The notes beneath the pieces were generated by a model. It saw only the letters and a program-made list of their open reading frames with translations. It was not told where the DNA came from and searched no databases. From Nonomuraea antri (GTDB taxonomy: Bacteria; Actinomycetota; Actinomycetes; Streptosporangiales; Streptosporangiaceae), in assembly GCF_013283785.1 (NCBI RefSeq), contig NZ_JABCPZ010000101.1, positions 1-35,490 of the forward strand: a DNA stretch of 35,490 nt. Reading direction: 5' to 3'. The translations under genes and the position numbers were made by a program. Shown one piece after another: positions 21,747 to 30,270 of this stretch (position 1 is its first letter; the number at the start of each line of letters is the position of its first letter).

Positions 21747-22153
21747 CCGTTCAACGAGCTGTCCGTAAACAGGGTTTCGCCCACAAGATCGCGACCGTAG
21801 TGTTTCGGCATCGGAAAGCCATCCCGGCGCATCGGGGGGGACGAGCCGCACGGCTCACGCTAGGCCTGATGCGCTGGCTTCACCGGTGACCACGCAGGTC
21901 ACCACGGCCGGCCGGGCCCTTGACCGGGGGGTTGGGCCCTGCCTGCCGAGTACGTGAAGGGGCGCCTGCTGCGGCCGCGAACCCGGCCCCGCGATCCGGC
22001 CTTCGGGGGCGGCCGGATCGCGCGAGCAGGCGCCCCTATCACGGTCTGCGGGCACTTGACCGGGTTCGACGGCTTCCGCCCGGCCAGGGACGCCGGGGTC
22101 AGCCGCCCGGCGCTGGGTCAGCCCGACGCGGGCGCCGGCCGCCCGGTGCCGGG
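21747..22153. other. 407-bp gap between convergent genes
   Basis: No convincing gene. It holds a perfect 7-bp inverted repeat GGTGACC/GGTCACC (21885-21903), the long hairpin at 21958-22037 and a 24-bp degenerate direct repeat near the end. Short open frames here have no RBS or recognisable product. Confidence 0.7.
21958..22037. terminator. long two-tier hairpin between convergent genes
   Basis: Outer stem: AGGGGCGCCTGCT (21958-21970) with its exact complement at 22025-22037 (13 bp). Inner stem: CGCGATCCGGCC (21990-22001) with its complement at 22011-22022 (12 bp), loop of 9. The left side carries 19 extra bases between tiers. It can fold on either strand, so it probably terminates both the symporter operon and nfo. 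Confidence 0.6.
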
Positions 22154-22159
22154 TCAGCC
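22100..22159. repeat. 24-bp degenerate direct repeat at the nfo 3' end
   Basis: Copies at 22100-22123 and 22136-22159 (36-bp offset, about 3 mismatches). The second copy contains the nfo stop, and the first supplies another TGA in the same frame 12 codons later, so it acts as a back-up stop. Confidence 0.55.
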
Positions 22160-23002
22160 GGCCGGGGTGTCGCGGAGCCGCTTGAGCAGCTCGATGTCCT
22201 CGCGGTGCTTGTCGGCCTTGCCCGGGGTCTCGATGCAGATCGGCACCCCGGCCACCGCCGGATGCCGCATGAGCTCGCCGAACGCGCGGGCCCCGATCTG
22301 GCCGGCGCCGATGTTCTCGTGCCGGTCCTTCTTGGCGCCGCAGGCGTCCTTGGAGTCGTTGGCGTGGATCAGCTTGAGCCGCCCCGGCGCGATCTTGTGC
22401 AGCTCGTCGAACGTCTCCTGCACCCCGCCCTCGGCGGCCAGGTCGTGACCGGCGGCGAAGGCGTGGCAGGTGTCGAGGCACACGTTCGCCCGCGGGTGCC
22501 AGTCGAGCGCCGCCAGGTACGGCTCCAGGTCCTGGACGGTCGCGCACAACATCGCCCCCTGCCCGGCCATCGGCTCGAGCAGCAGGTCGGGGCCGCCGTC
22601 GGGGATCTCGTCGAGCAGCGGCAGCAGGTTCTCGCGCAACTGGCGCAACGCGTCGTCGCGCGACTGCGTGACGGCCGAGCCGGTGTGCACCACGACGCCC
22701 TTCGCGCCCGTCTCGACGCCGCGGCGCAGCGTGTGACGGACGATCGCGATCGAGTTGGCCAGCGTCTCCGGGCTGGGCGAGCCGAAGTTGGCCAGGTAGG
22801 GGACGTGGATGAAGGCGTCGACGCCGGACTCGGCCAGCAGCGCGTCTTGGTCGGGCTTGCCTTCGACCAGGGCCCAGCCGCGCGGGTTGGTGACGAACAC
22901 CTGGATCATCTCGGCGCCGATGTCGGCCATGTACTTGAGGCCGCCCTTGGCGAGGCCGCCCGTCACGGACACGTGTCCGCCGATCAGGGATGTTGGGGTC
23001 AT
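22154..23002 (-). CDS. nfo: deoxyribonuclease IV (endonuclease IV, Nfo)
   Basis: 282 residues, ATG 23002. A TIM-barrel AP endonuclease that cuts 5' of abasic sites in base-excision repair. Metal-ligand motifs are all present: GGHVSVTGG, FIHVPY, VVVHTGS, LLEPMAGQG, CLDTCHAFAAGHD, LKLIHANDSKD, DRHENIGAGQIG and CIETPG. These supply the His, Glu and Asp that bind three zinc ions in E. coli Nfo. Length is normal. A TACACT -10 box lies 9 nt upstream of the ATG. It is a single gene. Confidence 0.95.
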   Translation of the reverse strand: MTPTSLIGGHVSVTGGLAKGGLKYMADIGAEMIQVFVTNPRGWALVEGKPDQDALLAESGVDAFIHVPYLANFGSPSPETLANSIAIVRHTLRRGVETGAKGVVVHTGSAVTQSRDDALRQLRENLLPLLDEIPDGGPDLLLEPMAGQGAMLCATVQDLEPYLAALDWHPRANVCLDTCHAFAAGHDLAAEGGVQETFDELHKIAPGRLKLIHANDSKDACGAKKDRHENIGAGQIGARAFGELMRHPAVAGVPICIETPGKADKHREDIELLKRLRDTPAG

Positions 23003-23011
23003 GATGGTCTC

Positions 23012-23017
23012 AGTGTA
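23012..23017 (-). promoter_or_regulatory. possible -10 box for nfo
   Basis: On the minus strand TACACT ends 9 nt before the ATG at 23002, giving a leader of only 1-3 nt. Confidence 0.4.
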
Positions 23018-23186
23018 GGCGCACCCGCTGACATCGTGTTTCGCCCGTCGAACAGCCTTCCGCGGGCCGCCGAGAAGCCCGGCTTATCACGCCCGGATAC
23101 CGCAAAGCTTCCGCCAAACCGGGTGCCGCCGGGTCCGGCTCGGGCACACGGCCACGGAACACGATTCGCACCGACCGGGGGAAGCC

Positions 23187-24134
23187 ATGCGTGCCGTAGC
23201 CATCGCCGATTTCGGCGCGGACCCGAAGCTCGTCGACGTGCCCGCGCCCGAGCCGGGCCCGGCCGAGCTGCTGGTACGCCTGCACGCCGCCGCCTACAAC
23301 CCGGTCGACATGAAGATCGCCCAAGGCGTGCTGAAGGACCGCATGCCGCACCGGTTCCCGCTGGTGCTCGGCCAGGACGGGGCCGGGGTCGTCGAGGCCG
23401 TCGGCCCGGACGTCAACGACTTCAAACCCGGCGACCAGGTCTACGGCCGCTTCTCCGACACCGCCCGCGGCCTGGGCAGCTACGCCGAGTACGGCCTGGC
23501 CGCCGAGGGCGGCGGGGTGGCGCTGATGCCCGCAGGCATGATCCCGGAGCAGGCGGCGGCGGTGCCGACCGCCACGGCCACCGCCTACGACCTGGTCGAG
23601 GCCGCCCGCCTGGACGCGGGCCAGACCGTGCTGATCGTCGGCGCGACCGGCGGCGTCGGCCAGTCCGTCACCCAGCTCGCCGCGCTCAAGGGCGCGAAGG
23701 TCATCGCCACCGTCTCGCCCGACAGCACCGAGGTCCTGCGCGACCTGGGCGCCGCGGAGACCGTCGACTACCGCGTGCTCCCGGTCGTCGACCAGGTGCT
23801 CGACCGCCACCCCGACGGCATCGACGCGGTCATCGACCTGGTCACCCAGCCCGGCGACGTCGCCGAGATCGTCGAGGTGCTGCGGCCGGGCGGGATCATC
23901 TGCAGCACCATCGGCGCGCTCGACCCCGACCGGCTGGCCGAGCGCGAGATCCGCGGCGTGAACGTGATGAACACCCCGGACGCCCAGACGCTCGGCGTGC
24001 TCGCCGACCTGATCGACAGCGGCGAGCTGAAAATCCGCATCCAGTCCCAGGTGCCCCTGGACGAGGCCCCCGGCCTGCTCAGGGACCTGGCGGAAGGCGG
24101 CGCCAGAGGCAAGACCGTCATCAAGATCGGCTAG
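23187..24134 (+). CDS. NADP-dependent MDR oxidoreductase (quinone oxidoreductase-like)
   Basis: 315 residues, ATG 23187 with GGGGGAAG upstream. Medium-chain dehydrogenase/reductase without the structural or catalytic zinc ligands: AAYNPVDMKIAQG, LGQDGAGVVEAVG, the NADP loop VLIVGATGGVGQSVTQLA, and a C-terminal GARGKTVIKIG. It fits the zinc-free quinone oxidoreductase group that reduces quinones or enones. Substrate unknown. Its TAG ends at 24134 and the pucR stop begins at 24135, so the convergent genes touch with no terminator between. Confidence 0.88.
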   Translation: MRAVAIADFGADPKLVDVPAPEPGPAELLVRLHAAAYNPVDMKIAQGVLKDRMPHRFPLVLGQDGAGVVEAVGPDVNDFKPGDQVYGRFSDTARGLGSYAEYGLAAEGGGVALMPAGMIPEQAAAVPTATATAYDLVEAARLDAGQTVLIVGATGGVGQSVTQLAALKGAKVIATVSPDSTEVLRDLGAAETVDYRVLPVVDQVLDRHPDGIDAVIDLVTQPGDVAEIVEVLRPGGIICSTIGALDPDRLAEREIRGVNVMNTPDAQTLGVLADLIDSGELKIRIQSQVPLDEAPGLLRDLAEGGARGKTVIKIG

Positions 24135-25700
24135 TCAGCCCAGGCGCAGGGCCAGGAAGAAGTCCACCCGGTCCTCCAGCCGCGACAGGTCGCGGCCGGT
24201 GAGGTCCTGGATGCGCTGGATCCGGTAGCGCAGCGTATTGACGTGCACGTGCAGCAGCTCGGCGCACTTGGTCCAGGAGCCCGAGCACTGCAGGAACGCC
24301 TCCAGCGTGCGCACCAGGTCGGCCCGGTGCACCTGGTCGTAGGAGCGCAGCGGGTCGAGCAGGCGCACCGTGAACATGCGCCGGACGTCGTCGGGCACCG
24401 AGGCGAGCAGCAGGACGTGGGTGGCCAGCTCGTCGTGGCCGACGACGGCGTCGGGCTCGGCCCGGCCCTCGGCCATCCTGCGGGCGTAGCGGGCCTCCTC
24501 GACCGCGCCGCGCAGCCCCTCCACCGGCGACACCCCGCTCACGCCGACCGTCAGCCTGCTGCCGCCCAGCCCGGGGGCCAGGGCGTGCACCGCGGCACGC
24601 ACCCGGGCGGTCAGGTCGCCGTCGCGGGCGGCCGCGGACTCGTCCTGGTCGGCGGCCGGGGGATGGGCTGTGGACACGGCCGGGGCCGGGACGAGGGCGA
24701 TGGCCTCGTCCTCGACCACGCCGATGACCAGCGCGGACGGCGTGGCGTGCCGCAGGATCTCCTTGACCACGACGCGCAGCTCGCCCGGCCGCAGCCCGGC
24801 GTCGGCCGCGGCGGCGACCGCGACGAACCCCGTCGCGCCGGCCAGCCCGGTGACCTCCAGGCGGGGCAGGATGTCGCTGGGCCGCCCGTCGGTGAGCACC
24901 AGCCGCACCAGCTCCTGCGCGATGCGGCCCTCCGGGCTGAGCCGGTCGTCCTGGCGCAGGCGCTCCAGCGCGGCCACCGCCGCCAGCTCCCCGGCCAGCG
25001 CCCGCCGTTCCTCCGGCCAGTCGTCGAAGGATCCGGCGAAGGCGACGAACCAGTCGGCCACCCGCGAGGTGGTCTGCTCGTCCACGGGGAACAGCGAGAA
25101 ACCGGCCCGCGAGCAGGGCAGCCGCTTGGCCGTCAGGAACGAGCGGGCCAGCATCTCGGCGTCCTGCTCGGGCAGCGGGTGCGAGCCGGAGACCAGCCGT
25201 CCCGACGGGGTGAGCACCCAGCAGCGCATGCCCAGGTCCCGTCCGATCATCTGGAGCACCGGGTCGAGGCCGGCGCCGGAGACGAGCTGGCGGTGCCGGT
25301 CGAGCACGGCCTTGACGTCCGAGGCCCGCGCCCCCGACAGCCGGCGCACGATGTGCTCGGTGACCTCGGCGAACGCCAGCGCCTGCGGCACGTGGAACAG
25401 CGGCACCCGGTGCCTGCGGCAGGCGGCGACCAGGTCGGGCGGCAGCTCGCCGGAGTCGGCGTCGCACGCGCCCAGCCCGGACACCCCGGCCTGGGCCAGC
25501 GCGGCCACGAACGTGTCGCTGTCGGCCGCCGACTGCCGCCAGATCAGCCCGGTCAGCACCAGCTCGCCGCCCGACAGGTAGCGGCCGGGATCGAGGAGAT
25601 CGGTGGTCACCACCCAGCGCAGCGGGCGGTCGAGGTCGTCGTGACCGACCACGGTGGACAGGCCCAGCTCCGGCATCTCCAGCAGCGCGTTGAGTCGCAT
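24135..25700 (-). CDS. pucR: PucR-family regulator of purine catabolism
   Basis: 521 residues from ATG 25700, with AAAGG 7 nt upstream; further upstream in-frame starts lack an RBS. Residues 1-125 are the PucR_N (purine catabolism regulator) domain (LSTVVGHDDLDRPLRWV, GGELVLTGLIW). A GGDEF-like middle follows. The C-terminus is the PucR HTH_30 domain: LVRTLEAFLQCSGSWTKCAE, then HVHVNTLRYRIQRIQDLTG. It is divergent from uraD (152 bp), so it most likely controls the uricase/xanthine dehydrogenase genes, responding to a purine degradation intermediate. Confidence 0.9.
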   Translation of the reverse strand: MRLNALLEMPELGLSTVVGHDDLDRPLRWVVTTDLLDPGRYLSGGELVLTGLIWRQSAADSDTFVAALAQAGVSGLGACDADSGELPPDLVAACRRHRVPLFHVPQALAFAEVTEHIVRRLSGARASDVKAVLDRHRQLVSGAGLDPVLQMIGRDLGMRCWVLTPSGRLVSGSHPLPEQDAEMLARSFLTAKRLPCSRAGFSLFPVDEQTTSRVADWFVAFAGSFDDWPEERRALAGELAAVAALERLRQDDRLSPEGRIAQELVRLVLTDGRPSDILPRLEVTGLAGATGFVAVAAAADAGLRPGELRVVVKEILRHATPSALVIGVVEDEAIALVPAPAVSTAHPPAADQDESAAARDGDLTARVRAAVHALAPGLGGSRLTVGVSGVSPVEGLRGAVEEARYARRMAEGRAEPDAVVGHDELATHVLLLASVPDDVRRMFTVRLLDPLRSYDQVHRADLVRTLEAFLQCSGSWTKCAELLHVHVNTLRYRIQRIQDLTGRDLSRLEDRVDFFLALRLG

Positions 25701-25852
25701 GTCACACCTTTCGGACGTGTGCCCGGAGAGTAACCCACCGATGAACCCGCGGAGAACTTGGAGCATGACACGAAAACTCCAGGCCAACCCGCTGAGCACT
25801 TCGGAGTTCTTGCGGATGGACCGGGCACGAGCCGCATGTGTGTACTTCTGAC

Positions 25853-26365
25853 ATGCCCAACACGCTCACCGGACTCGCCGCCTTCAACGTGCGGGAACCG
25901 GCCGACGCGGAGCAGGAGCTGCTCGCCTGCTGCGCCTCACGCGCCTTCGCCAGGACCGTGGCGTCGCTGCGCCCCTACCGTGACCTCGCCCAGCTCACCG
26001 CCGCCGCCGACGCCGCCGTACGCGGGCTGGCCTGGGACGACGTGCTGGAGGCGCTGGCCGCGCACCCGAGGATCGGGGAGCGGGCGAGCGGTGCCGGGCG
26101 GGAGTCGGCCTGGTCACGGCAGGAGCAGTCCGGCGTGGCGGACGACCTGCGCGCGGCGCTCGCCGAGGGCAACCGCGCCTACGAGGAGCGGTTCGGCCAC
26201 GTCTACCTGATCTGCGCCACCGGTCTGACCGGCGGCCAGATGCTCGACCGGCTGCGCGCGCGGCTGGTCGACGACGAGGAGACCGAGCGCCGCACGGTCC
26301 GCGACGAGCTGGCCAAGATCACCCGGCTGCGCATGGCCAAGCTGCTCGCCGAGGAGGCCCGATGA
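25853..26365 (+). CDS. uraD: OHCU decarboxylase
   Basis: 170 residues from ATG 25853 (MPNTLTGLAAFN); a GTG 15 bp upstream is possible and no strong RBS marks either. It decarboxylates 2-oxo-4-hydroxy-4-carboxy-5-ureidoimidazoline to S-allantoin. The catalytic motif HPRIGE has His71, and SAWSRQEQSGV carries the Glu/Gln pair; YEERFGHVYLICATG is the third family motif. First gene of the purine operon. Its stop overlaps the next start (ATGA). Confidence 0.93.
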   Translation: MPNTLTGLAAFNVREPADAEQELLACCASRAFARTVASLRPYRDLAQLTAAADAAVRGLAWDDVLEALAAHPRIGERASGAGRESAWSRQEQSGVADDLRAALAEGNRAYEERFGHVYLICATGLTGGQMLDRLRARLVDDEETERRTVRDELAKITRLRMAKLLAEEAR

Positions 26366-26661
26366 GTTTCTCGACCCACGTGCTCGACGCGGTCACCGGC
26401 CGGCCCGCGGCCGGCGTGCACGTCCGGCTGGAACACGAAGGACAGGTCGTGGCCGAGGGCCGCACCGACGCCGACGGCCGGATCAAGGGCTGGAACCCCG
26501 GCGCCGGCGTGCACCGGGTGGTCTTCGACACCGGCTCCTACCTGACCGAGACGTTCTACCCGGAGGTCGTCATCACCTTCACCGTGCGCGACCCGGCCGA
26601 GCACCACCACGTGCCGCTGCTGCTCAGCCCGTTCGCCTACTCCACCTACCGAGGGAGCTAG
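26362..26661 (+). CDS. uraH: 5-hydroxyisourate hydrolase (transthyretin-like)
   Basis: 99 residues, ATG 26362 overlapping the uraD stop. It opens THVLD (His6), has RTDADGR (Arg40) and HHHVPLLLSP, and ends in the diagnostic YRGS, so the active-site residues are complete. It hydrolyses 5-hydroxyisourate, the uricase product, to OHCU, the uraD substrate. Slightly shorter than usual but intact; no periplasmic signal. The next start follows the stop directly. Confidence 0.95.
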   Translation: MSFSTHVLDAVTGRPAAGVHVRLEHEGQVVAEGRTDADGRIKGWNPGAGVHRVVFDTGSYLTETFYPEVVITFTVRDPAEHHHVPLLLSPFAYSTYRGS

Positions 26662-27552
26662 ATGTCCATCATCCTGGGGCCCAACCGCTACGGGAAGGCG
26701 GAGACCAGGCTCGTCCGCGTCGTCAGGGACGGCGGCGTCCACCACATCAAGGACGTCAACGTCGGCTCCTCGCTGTCCGGCGACATGGAGGCCGTCCACC
26801 TGACCGGCAGCAACGCCAGCGTCCTGCCGACCGACACGCAGAAGAACACCGCCTACGCCTTCGCCAGAAAACACGGGATCGACCAGATCGAGGACTTCGC
26901 CCTCTTACTGGCCAGGCACTACGTCGGCTCCCAGCCCGCGATACACCACGCCAGGGTGGAGATCGAGGAGTACTCGTGGAGCCGCATCCCGGTCTCCGGC
27001 GACCGGGGGGAGAGCGGCAAACAGCACTCGTTCGTGCGCGACGGCGCCGAGGTGCGCACCTGCGTCGTGCACCACGACAGGGACGGCCGCACCACCGTGG
27101 TGTCCGGGCTGACGGACCTGGTGGTGCTGAACTCCACCGGGTCGGAGTTCCACGGCTACATCGTCGACGAGTACACCACGCTGCAGCCGACCACCGACCG
27201 CATCCTGGCCACCGCCGTGTCCGCCCAGTGGCGGCACACCGGCGACGACTCCGACTTCGGCCCGTCCTACCGCGAGGTGCGCACGTGCCTGCTGGAGGCG
27301 TTCGCCGAGACGCACAGCCTGTCGCTGCAGCAGACCCTGTACGAGATGGGCAAGAGGGTGCTGAACACGCGCGACGAGGTGTGCGAGATCAGGTTCGCGA
27401 TGCCGAACAAGCATCACTTCCTGGTGGACCTGTCGCCGTTCGGACTCGACAACGACAACGAGGTGTTCCACGCCGCCGACCGTCCCTACGGCCTGATCGA
27501 GGGAACGGTGCTGCGGGCGGACGCCCCCGACGCCGGATTCGCCTGGGAGTAG
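26662..27552 (+). CDS. uox: urate oxidase (uricase)
   Basis: 296 residues, ATG 26662 immediately after the uraH stop. Cofactor-free oxidation of urate to 5-hydroxyisourate in two tandem T-fold domains. Catalytic triad: Lys12 (YGKAE), Thr57 (LPTDTQKN) and a His in NKHHF (251-252). Arg180 in PTTDR is the likely urate-binding Arg. Normal length, no peroxisome-like tail. It links the downstream xanthine dehydrogenase to uraH/uraD. Confidence 0.95.
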   Translation: MSIILGPNRYGKAETRLVRVVRDGGVHHIKDVNVGSSLSGDMEAVHLTGSNASVLPTDTQKNTAYAFARKHGIDQIEDFALLLARHYVGSQPAIHHARVEIEEYSWSRIPVSGDRGESGKQHSFVRDGAEVRTCVVHHDRDGRTTVVSGLTDLVVLNSTGSEFHGYIVDEYTTLQPTTDRILATAVSAQWRHTGDDSDFGPSYREVRTCLLEAFAETHSLSLQQTLYEMGKRVLNTRDEVCEIRFAMPNKHHFLVDLSPFGLDNDNEVFHAADRPYGLIEGTVLRADAPDAGFAWE

Positions 27553-27557
27553 CTGAC

Positions 27558-28418
27558 ATGGACTTCTTGCGCCCCACGACGTGGGCGGAGGCGCTGGCCG
27601 CCAAGGCGGACCAGCCCGAGGCGGTGCCCATCCAGGGTGGCACCGACGTGATGGTGGAGATCAACTTCGACGTGCGCAGGCCCCCGGCGCTGCTCGACCT
27701 GAACCAGGTCGCCGAGCTGCGCGAGTGGAGTCTGGACGACGGGGTGTACCGGGTCGGCGCGGGCGTGCCGTACGTGCGGATCATCGAGGAGCTGGGCGGC
27801 GCGCTGCCCGGGCTCGCGCAGGCCGCGCGCACGGTCGGCTCGCCGCAGATCCGCAACCGCGGCTCGGTCGGCGGCAACCTGGGCGCGGCCTCGCCGGCCG
27901 GGGACAGCCACCCGCCGCTGCTGGCCGGCGACGCGGTGATCGAGGTGGAGTCGCGCGACGGCGGGGTCAGGATGATCCCGGCGGCCGAGTTCTACCTGGG
28001 CGTCAAGCGCAGCGCGCTGCGCCCGGACGAGCTGATCCGCGCCTTCCACCTGAAGCCCGCCGCGGGACCCCAGTACTTCTCCAAGGTCGGCACCCGCAAC
28101 GCGATGGTGATCGCGGTGTGCTCGTTCGCGATCGCGCTGCACCCGGACGAGCGGCGGGTCGGCACCGGCATCGGCTCGGCCGCGCCCACCCCGCGCCGCG
28201 CCCTGGAGGCCGAGCGGTTCCTGGCCGCCGAGCTCGACTGGGCGGCCCCGCTCGACCCCGCGCTGCTCAAGCGGTTCGGCGACCTGTGCGCCCGGGCCGC
28301 CGCGCCGATCGACGACGTGCGCGGCACCGCGGACTACCGCCTGCACGCCATCGGCGTGATGGCCCGCCGCACGCTCACCTGGGCGTGGAACGACTACCTG
28401 GGAAGGAGGGCCGCCTGA
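27558..28418 (+). CDS. xanthine dehydrogenase FAD-binding subunit
   Basis: 286 residues, ATG 27558 with GGGAG upstream, 5 bp after uox. The FAD pyrophosphate loop is VPIQGGTDVMVEIN (residues about 22-35); the second flavin motif is TVGSPQIRNRGSVGGNLGAASPAGD. A CO-dehydrogenase flavoprotein C-terminal domain follows. It passes electrons from the 2Fe-2S subunit to NAD. Its TGA overlaps the next ATG by one base, so the subunits are coupled. Confidence 0.93.
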   Translation: MDFLRPTTWAEALAAKADQPEAVPIQGGTDVMVEINFDVRRPPALLDLNQVAELREWSLDDGVYRVGAGVPYVRIIEELGGALPGLAQAARTVGSPQIRNRGSVGGNLGAASPAGDSHPPLLAGDAVIEVESRDGGVRMIPAAEFYLGVKRSALRPDELIRAFHLKPAAGPQYFSKVGTRNAMVIAVCSFAIALHPDERRVGTGIGSAAPTPRRALEAERFLAAELDWAAPLDPALLKRFGDLCARAAAPIDDVRGTADYRLHAIGVMARRTLTWAWNDYLGRRAA

Positions 28419-28891
28419 TGCGTGTCACCTTCACCGTCAACGGCCGCGAAGAGGCCGTGGACGACGTGTGGGAGGGCGAGAGCCTGCTGTACGTGCTGCG
28501 CGAACGAGTCGGGCTGCCCGGCTCCAAGAACGCCTGCGAGCAGGGCGAATGCGGCTCCTGCACGGTGTATCTCGACGGCGCCCCGGTCTGCTCCTGCCTG
28601 GTCGCGGCCGGCCAGGCCGAGGGCCGCCAGGTGCGTACCGTGGAAGGGCTGGCCGCCGGCGACCGGCTCGACCCGGTGCAGGAGGCGTTCGTCGAGTGCG
28701 GCGCCGTCCAGTGCGGCTTCTGCACGCCGGGGCTGGTGGTGCAGGCCCACGACCTGATCGAACGGGTCGAGCAGCCGTCCGACGCGGAGATCCGCGAGGC
28801 GCTGGCGGGCAACCTGTGCCGGTGCACCGGCTACGAGAAGATCCTCGACGCGGTCCGGCTCGCCGCCGCGCGGAAGGCAGCGGTCCAGTGA
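28418..28891 (+). CDS. xanthine dehydrogenase 2Fe-2S subunit
   Basis: 157 residues, ATG 28418, strong RBS GGAAGGAGG. The N-terminal plant-type ferredoxin domain has Cys40, Cys45, Cys48 and a further Cys at 58 or 60 (NACEQGECGSCTVYLDG). The C-terminal helical domain has Cys99, Cys102, Cys134 and Cys136 (QCGFCTPG, NLCRCTGYEKI). Both clusters are complete. It links the molybdenum centre to FAD. The stop overlaps the GTG of the deaminase gene. Confidence 0.95.
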   Translation: MRVTFTVNGREEAVDDVWEGESLLYVLRERVGLPGSKNACEQGECGSCTVYLDGAPVCSCLVAAGQAEGRQVRTVEGLAAGDRLDPVQEAFVECGAVQCGFCTPGLVVQAHDLIERVEQPSDAEIREALAGNLCRCTGYEKILDAVRLAAARKAAVQ

Positions 28892-30267
28892 CTCTCCTGA
28901 TCGACAACGTGTACGTCGCGCCGGTGTCGGGCCCGGAGATCGAGTCCGGGCACCTCAGGATCGACGGGGACCGCATCACCCAGGTCGCCCCCGGCCCGGC
29001 GCCGGACGTCCCCGGCGCCACCAGGATCGACGGCACCGGCTGCCTGGCCACCCCCGGCCTGGTCAACACCCACCACCACCTGTACCAGTGGGCCTCACAG
29101 GGGCTGGCCCAGGACGCGACCCTGTTCGAGTGGCTGGTCTCGCTCTACCAGGTGTGGTCGGCCATGGACGCCGAGGTCGTGCACGGCGCCGCCGCGGCCG
29201 GGCTCGGCTACCTGGCGCTGTCCGGCTGCACCACCTCCAGCGACCACCACTACGTCTTCCCCAAGGGCCGCGGCGACCTGTTCGCCGCCGAGATCGAGGC
29301 CGCCCGCGAGCTGGGCATCCGCTTCCACCCGGCGCGCGGCTCGATGGACCGGGGCCGGTCGCGCGGCGGGCTGCCGCCGGACGTCGTGGTCGAGGACCTC
29401 GACGAGATCCTGGCCGCCACCGCCGAGGCCGTGGACGCCTACCACGACCCGTCGTTCTCCTCCAAGCTGCGCGTCGCGGTCGCGCCGTGCTCGCCGTTCT
29501 CGGCCAGCGCCGAGCTGATGGTCCAGGCCGCCGAGCTGGCCAGGGCCAAGGGCGTGCGCCTGCACACCCACCTGGCCGAGACGCTGGACGAGGACGAGCA
29601 CTGCCTGGAGCAGTTCGGCCTGCGCCCGGTCGACTACATGGAGAAGCTCGGCTGGCTCGGCCCGGACGTCTGGTTCGCGCACACCGTGCACCTCAGCGAC
29701 CACGACATCGACAGGTTCGCAGAGACCGGCACCGGCTCGGCGCACTGCCCGAGCTCCAACGGCCGGCTCGGCGCCGGCATCGCCCGCGTGTCGGAGATGC
29801 TGCGCCGGGGCGCGAACGTCGGGCTCGGCGTGGACGGCAACGCCTCCTCCGAGCTGACCCCGCTGGCCGGCGAGATGCGCCAGGCGCTGCTGTTCCAGCG
29901 GGCCAGGTACGGCCCCACCGCGCTGACCGCCAGACAGGCGCTGGAGCTGGCCACGCTCGGCGGCGCGCGCAACCTGGGCAGGCAGGACGAACTGGGCACG
30001 CTGGAGCCGGGCAAGCTCGCCGACGTCGCCCTGTGGCGGGTGGACGGCGCGTTCACCTCCGCCGTGACCGACCCGGTCTGCGCCCTAGTTTTCGGCCCCC
30101 AGCCGCCGCTGGCCCGCCTGCTGGTCGGCGGCGAGACCGTGGTCGCCGACGACGAGCTCAAGACCGTCTCGCAGGATGCCTCGGGCCGGGCCGGGGCCGA
30201 GGCGCACCGCCGGCTCCTGCGGCTGGCCGAGGAGCAGGGATTCACCGCTCGCAAGGAGGTTCACTGA
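28888..30267 (+). CDS. 8-oxoguanine/guanine deaminase (amidohydrolase)
   Basis: 459 residues from GTG 28888 overlapping the previous TGA. A zinc amidohydrolase of the TrzN/SsnA/8-oxoguanine deaminase group: metal site His62-x-His64 (VNTHHHLYQ), then THLAET, AHTVHLSDHD, SAHCPSSNGRLG, and the catalytic aspartate in LGVDGNASSE. The family converts 8-oxoguanine to urate or guanine to xanthine; either product feeds this pathway. Its location inside the xanthine dehydrogenase operon strongly supports a purine substrate over a triazine one. Guanine versus 8-oxoguanine cannot be settled here. Confidence 0.85.
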   Translation: MTLLIDNVYVAPVSGPEIESGHLRIDGDRITQVAPGPAPDVPGATRIDGTGCLATPGLVNTHHHLYQWASQGLAQDATLFEWLVSLYQVWSAMDAEVVHGAAAAGLGYLALSGCTTSSDHHYVFPKGRGDLFAAEIEAARELGIRFHPARGSMDRGRSRGGLPPDVVVEDLDEILAATAEAVDAYHDPSFSSKLRVAVAPCSPFSASAELMVQAAELARAKGVRLHTHLAETLDEDEHCLEQFGLRPVDYMEKLGWLGPDVWFAHTVHLSDHDIDRFAETGTGSAHCPSSNGRLGAGIARVSEMLRRGANVGLGVDGNASSELTPLAGEMRQALLFQRARYGPTALTARQALELATLGGARNLGRQDELGTLEPGKLADVALWRVDGAFTSAVTDPVCALVFGPQPPLARLLVGGETVVADDELKTVSQDASGRAGAEAHRRLLRLAEEQGFTARKEVH

Positions 30268-30270
30268 CCC

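Noticed and set aside
21747..21957. Riboswitch or tRNA in the gap after the symporter
   Set aside because: No cloverleaf, no CCA-type end and no known riboswitch core; the genes on both sides point inward, so a 5' leader element is not expected.
25701..25852. Defined PucR operator between pucR and uraD
   Set aside because: Short AGAACT/AGTTCT and TGGAG/CTCCA repeats exist but are too weak and widely spaced to call a site.
28888..30267. Hydroxydechloroatrazine/triazine hydrolase
   Set aside because: Related by family, but the location inside the xanthine dehydrogenase operon makes a purine deaminase far more likely.
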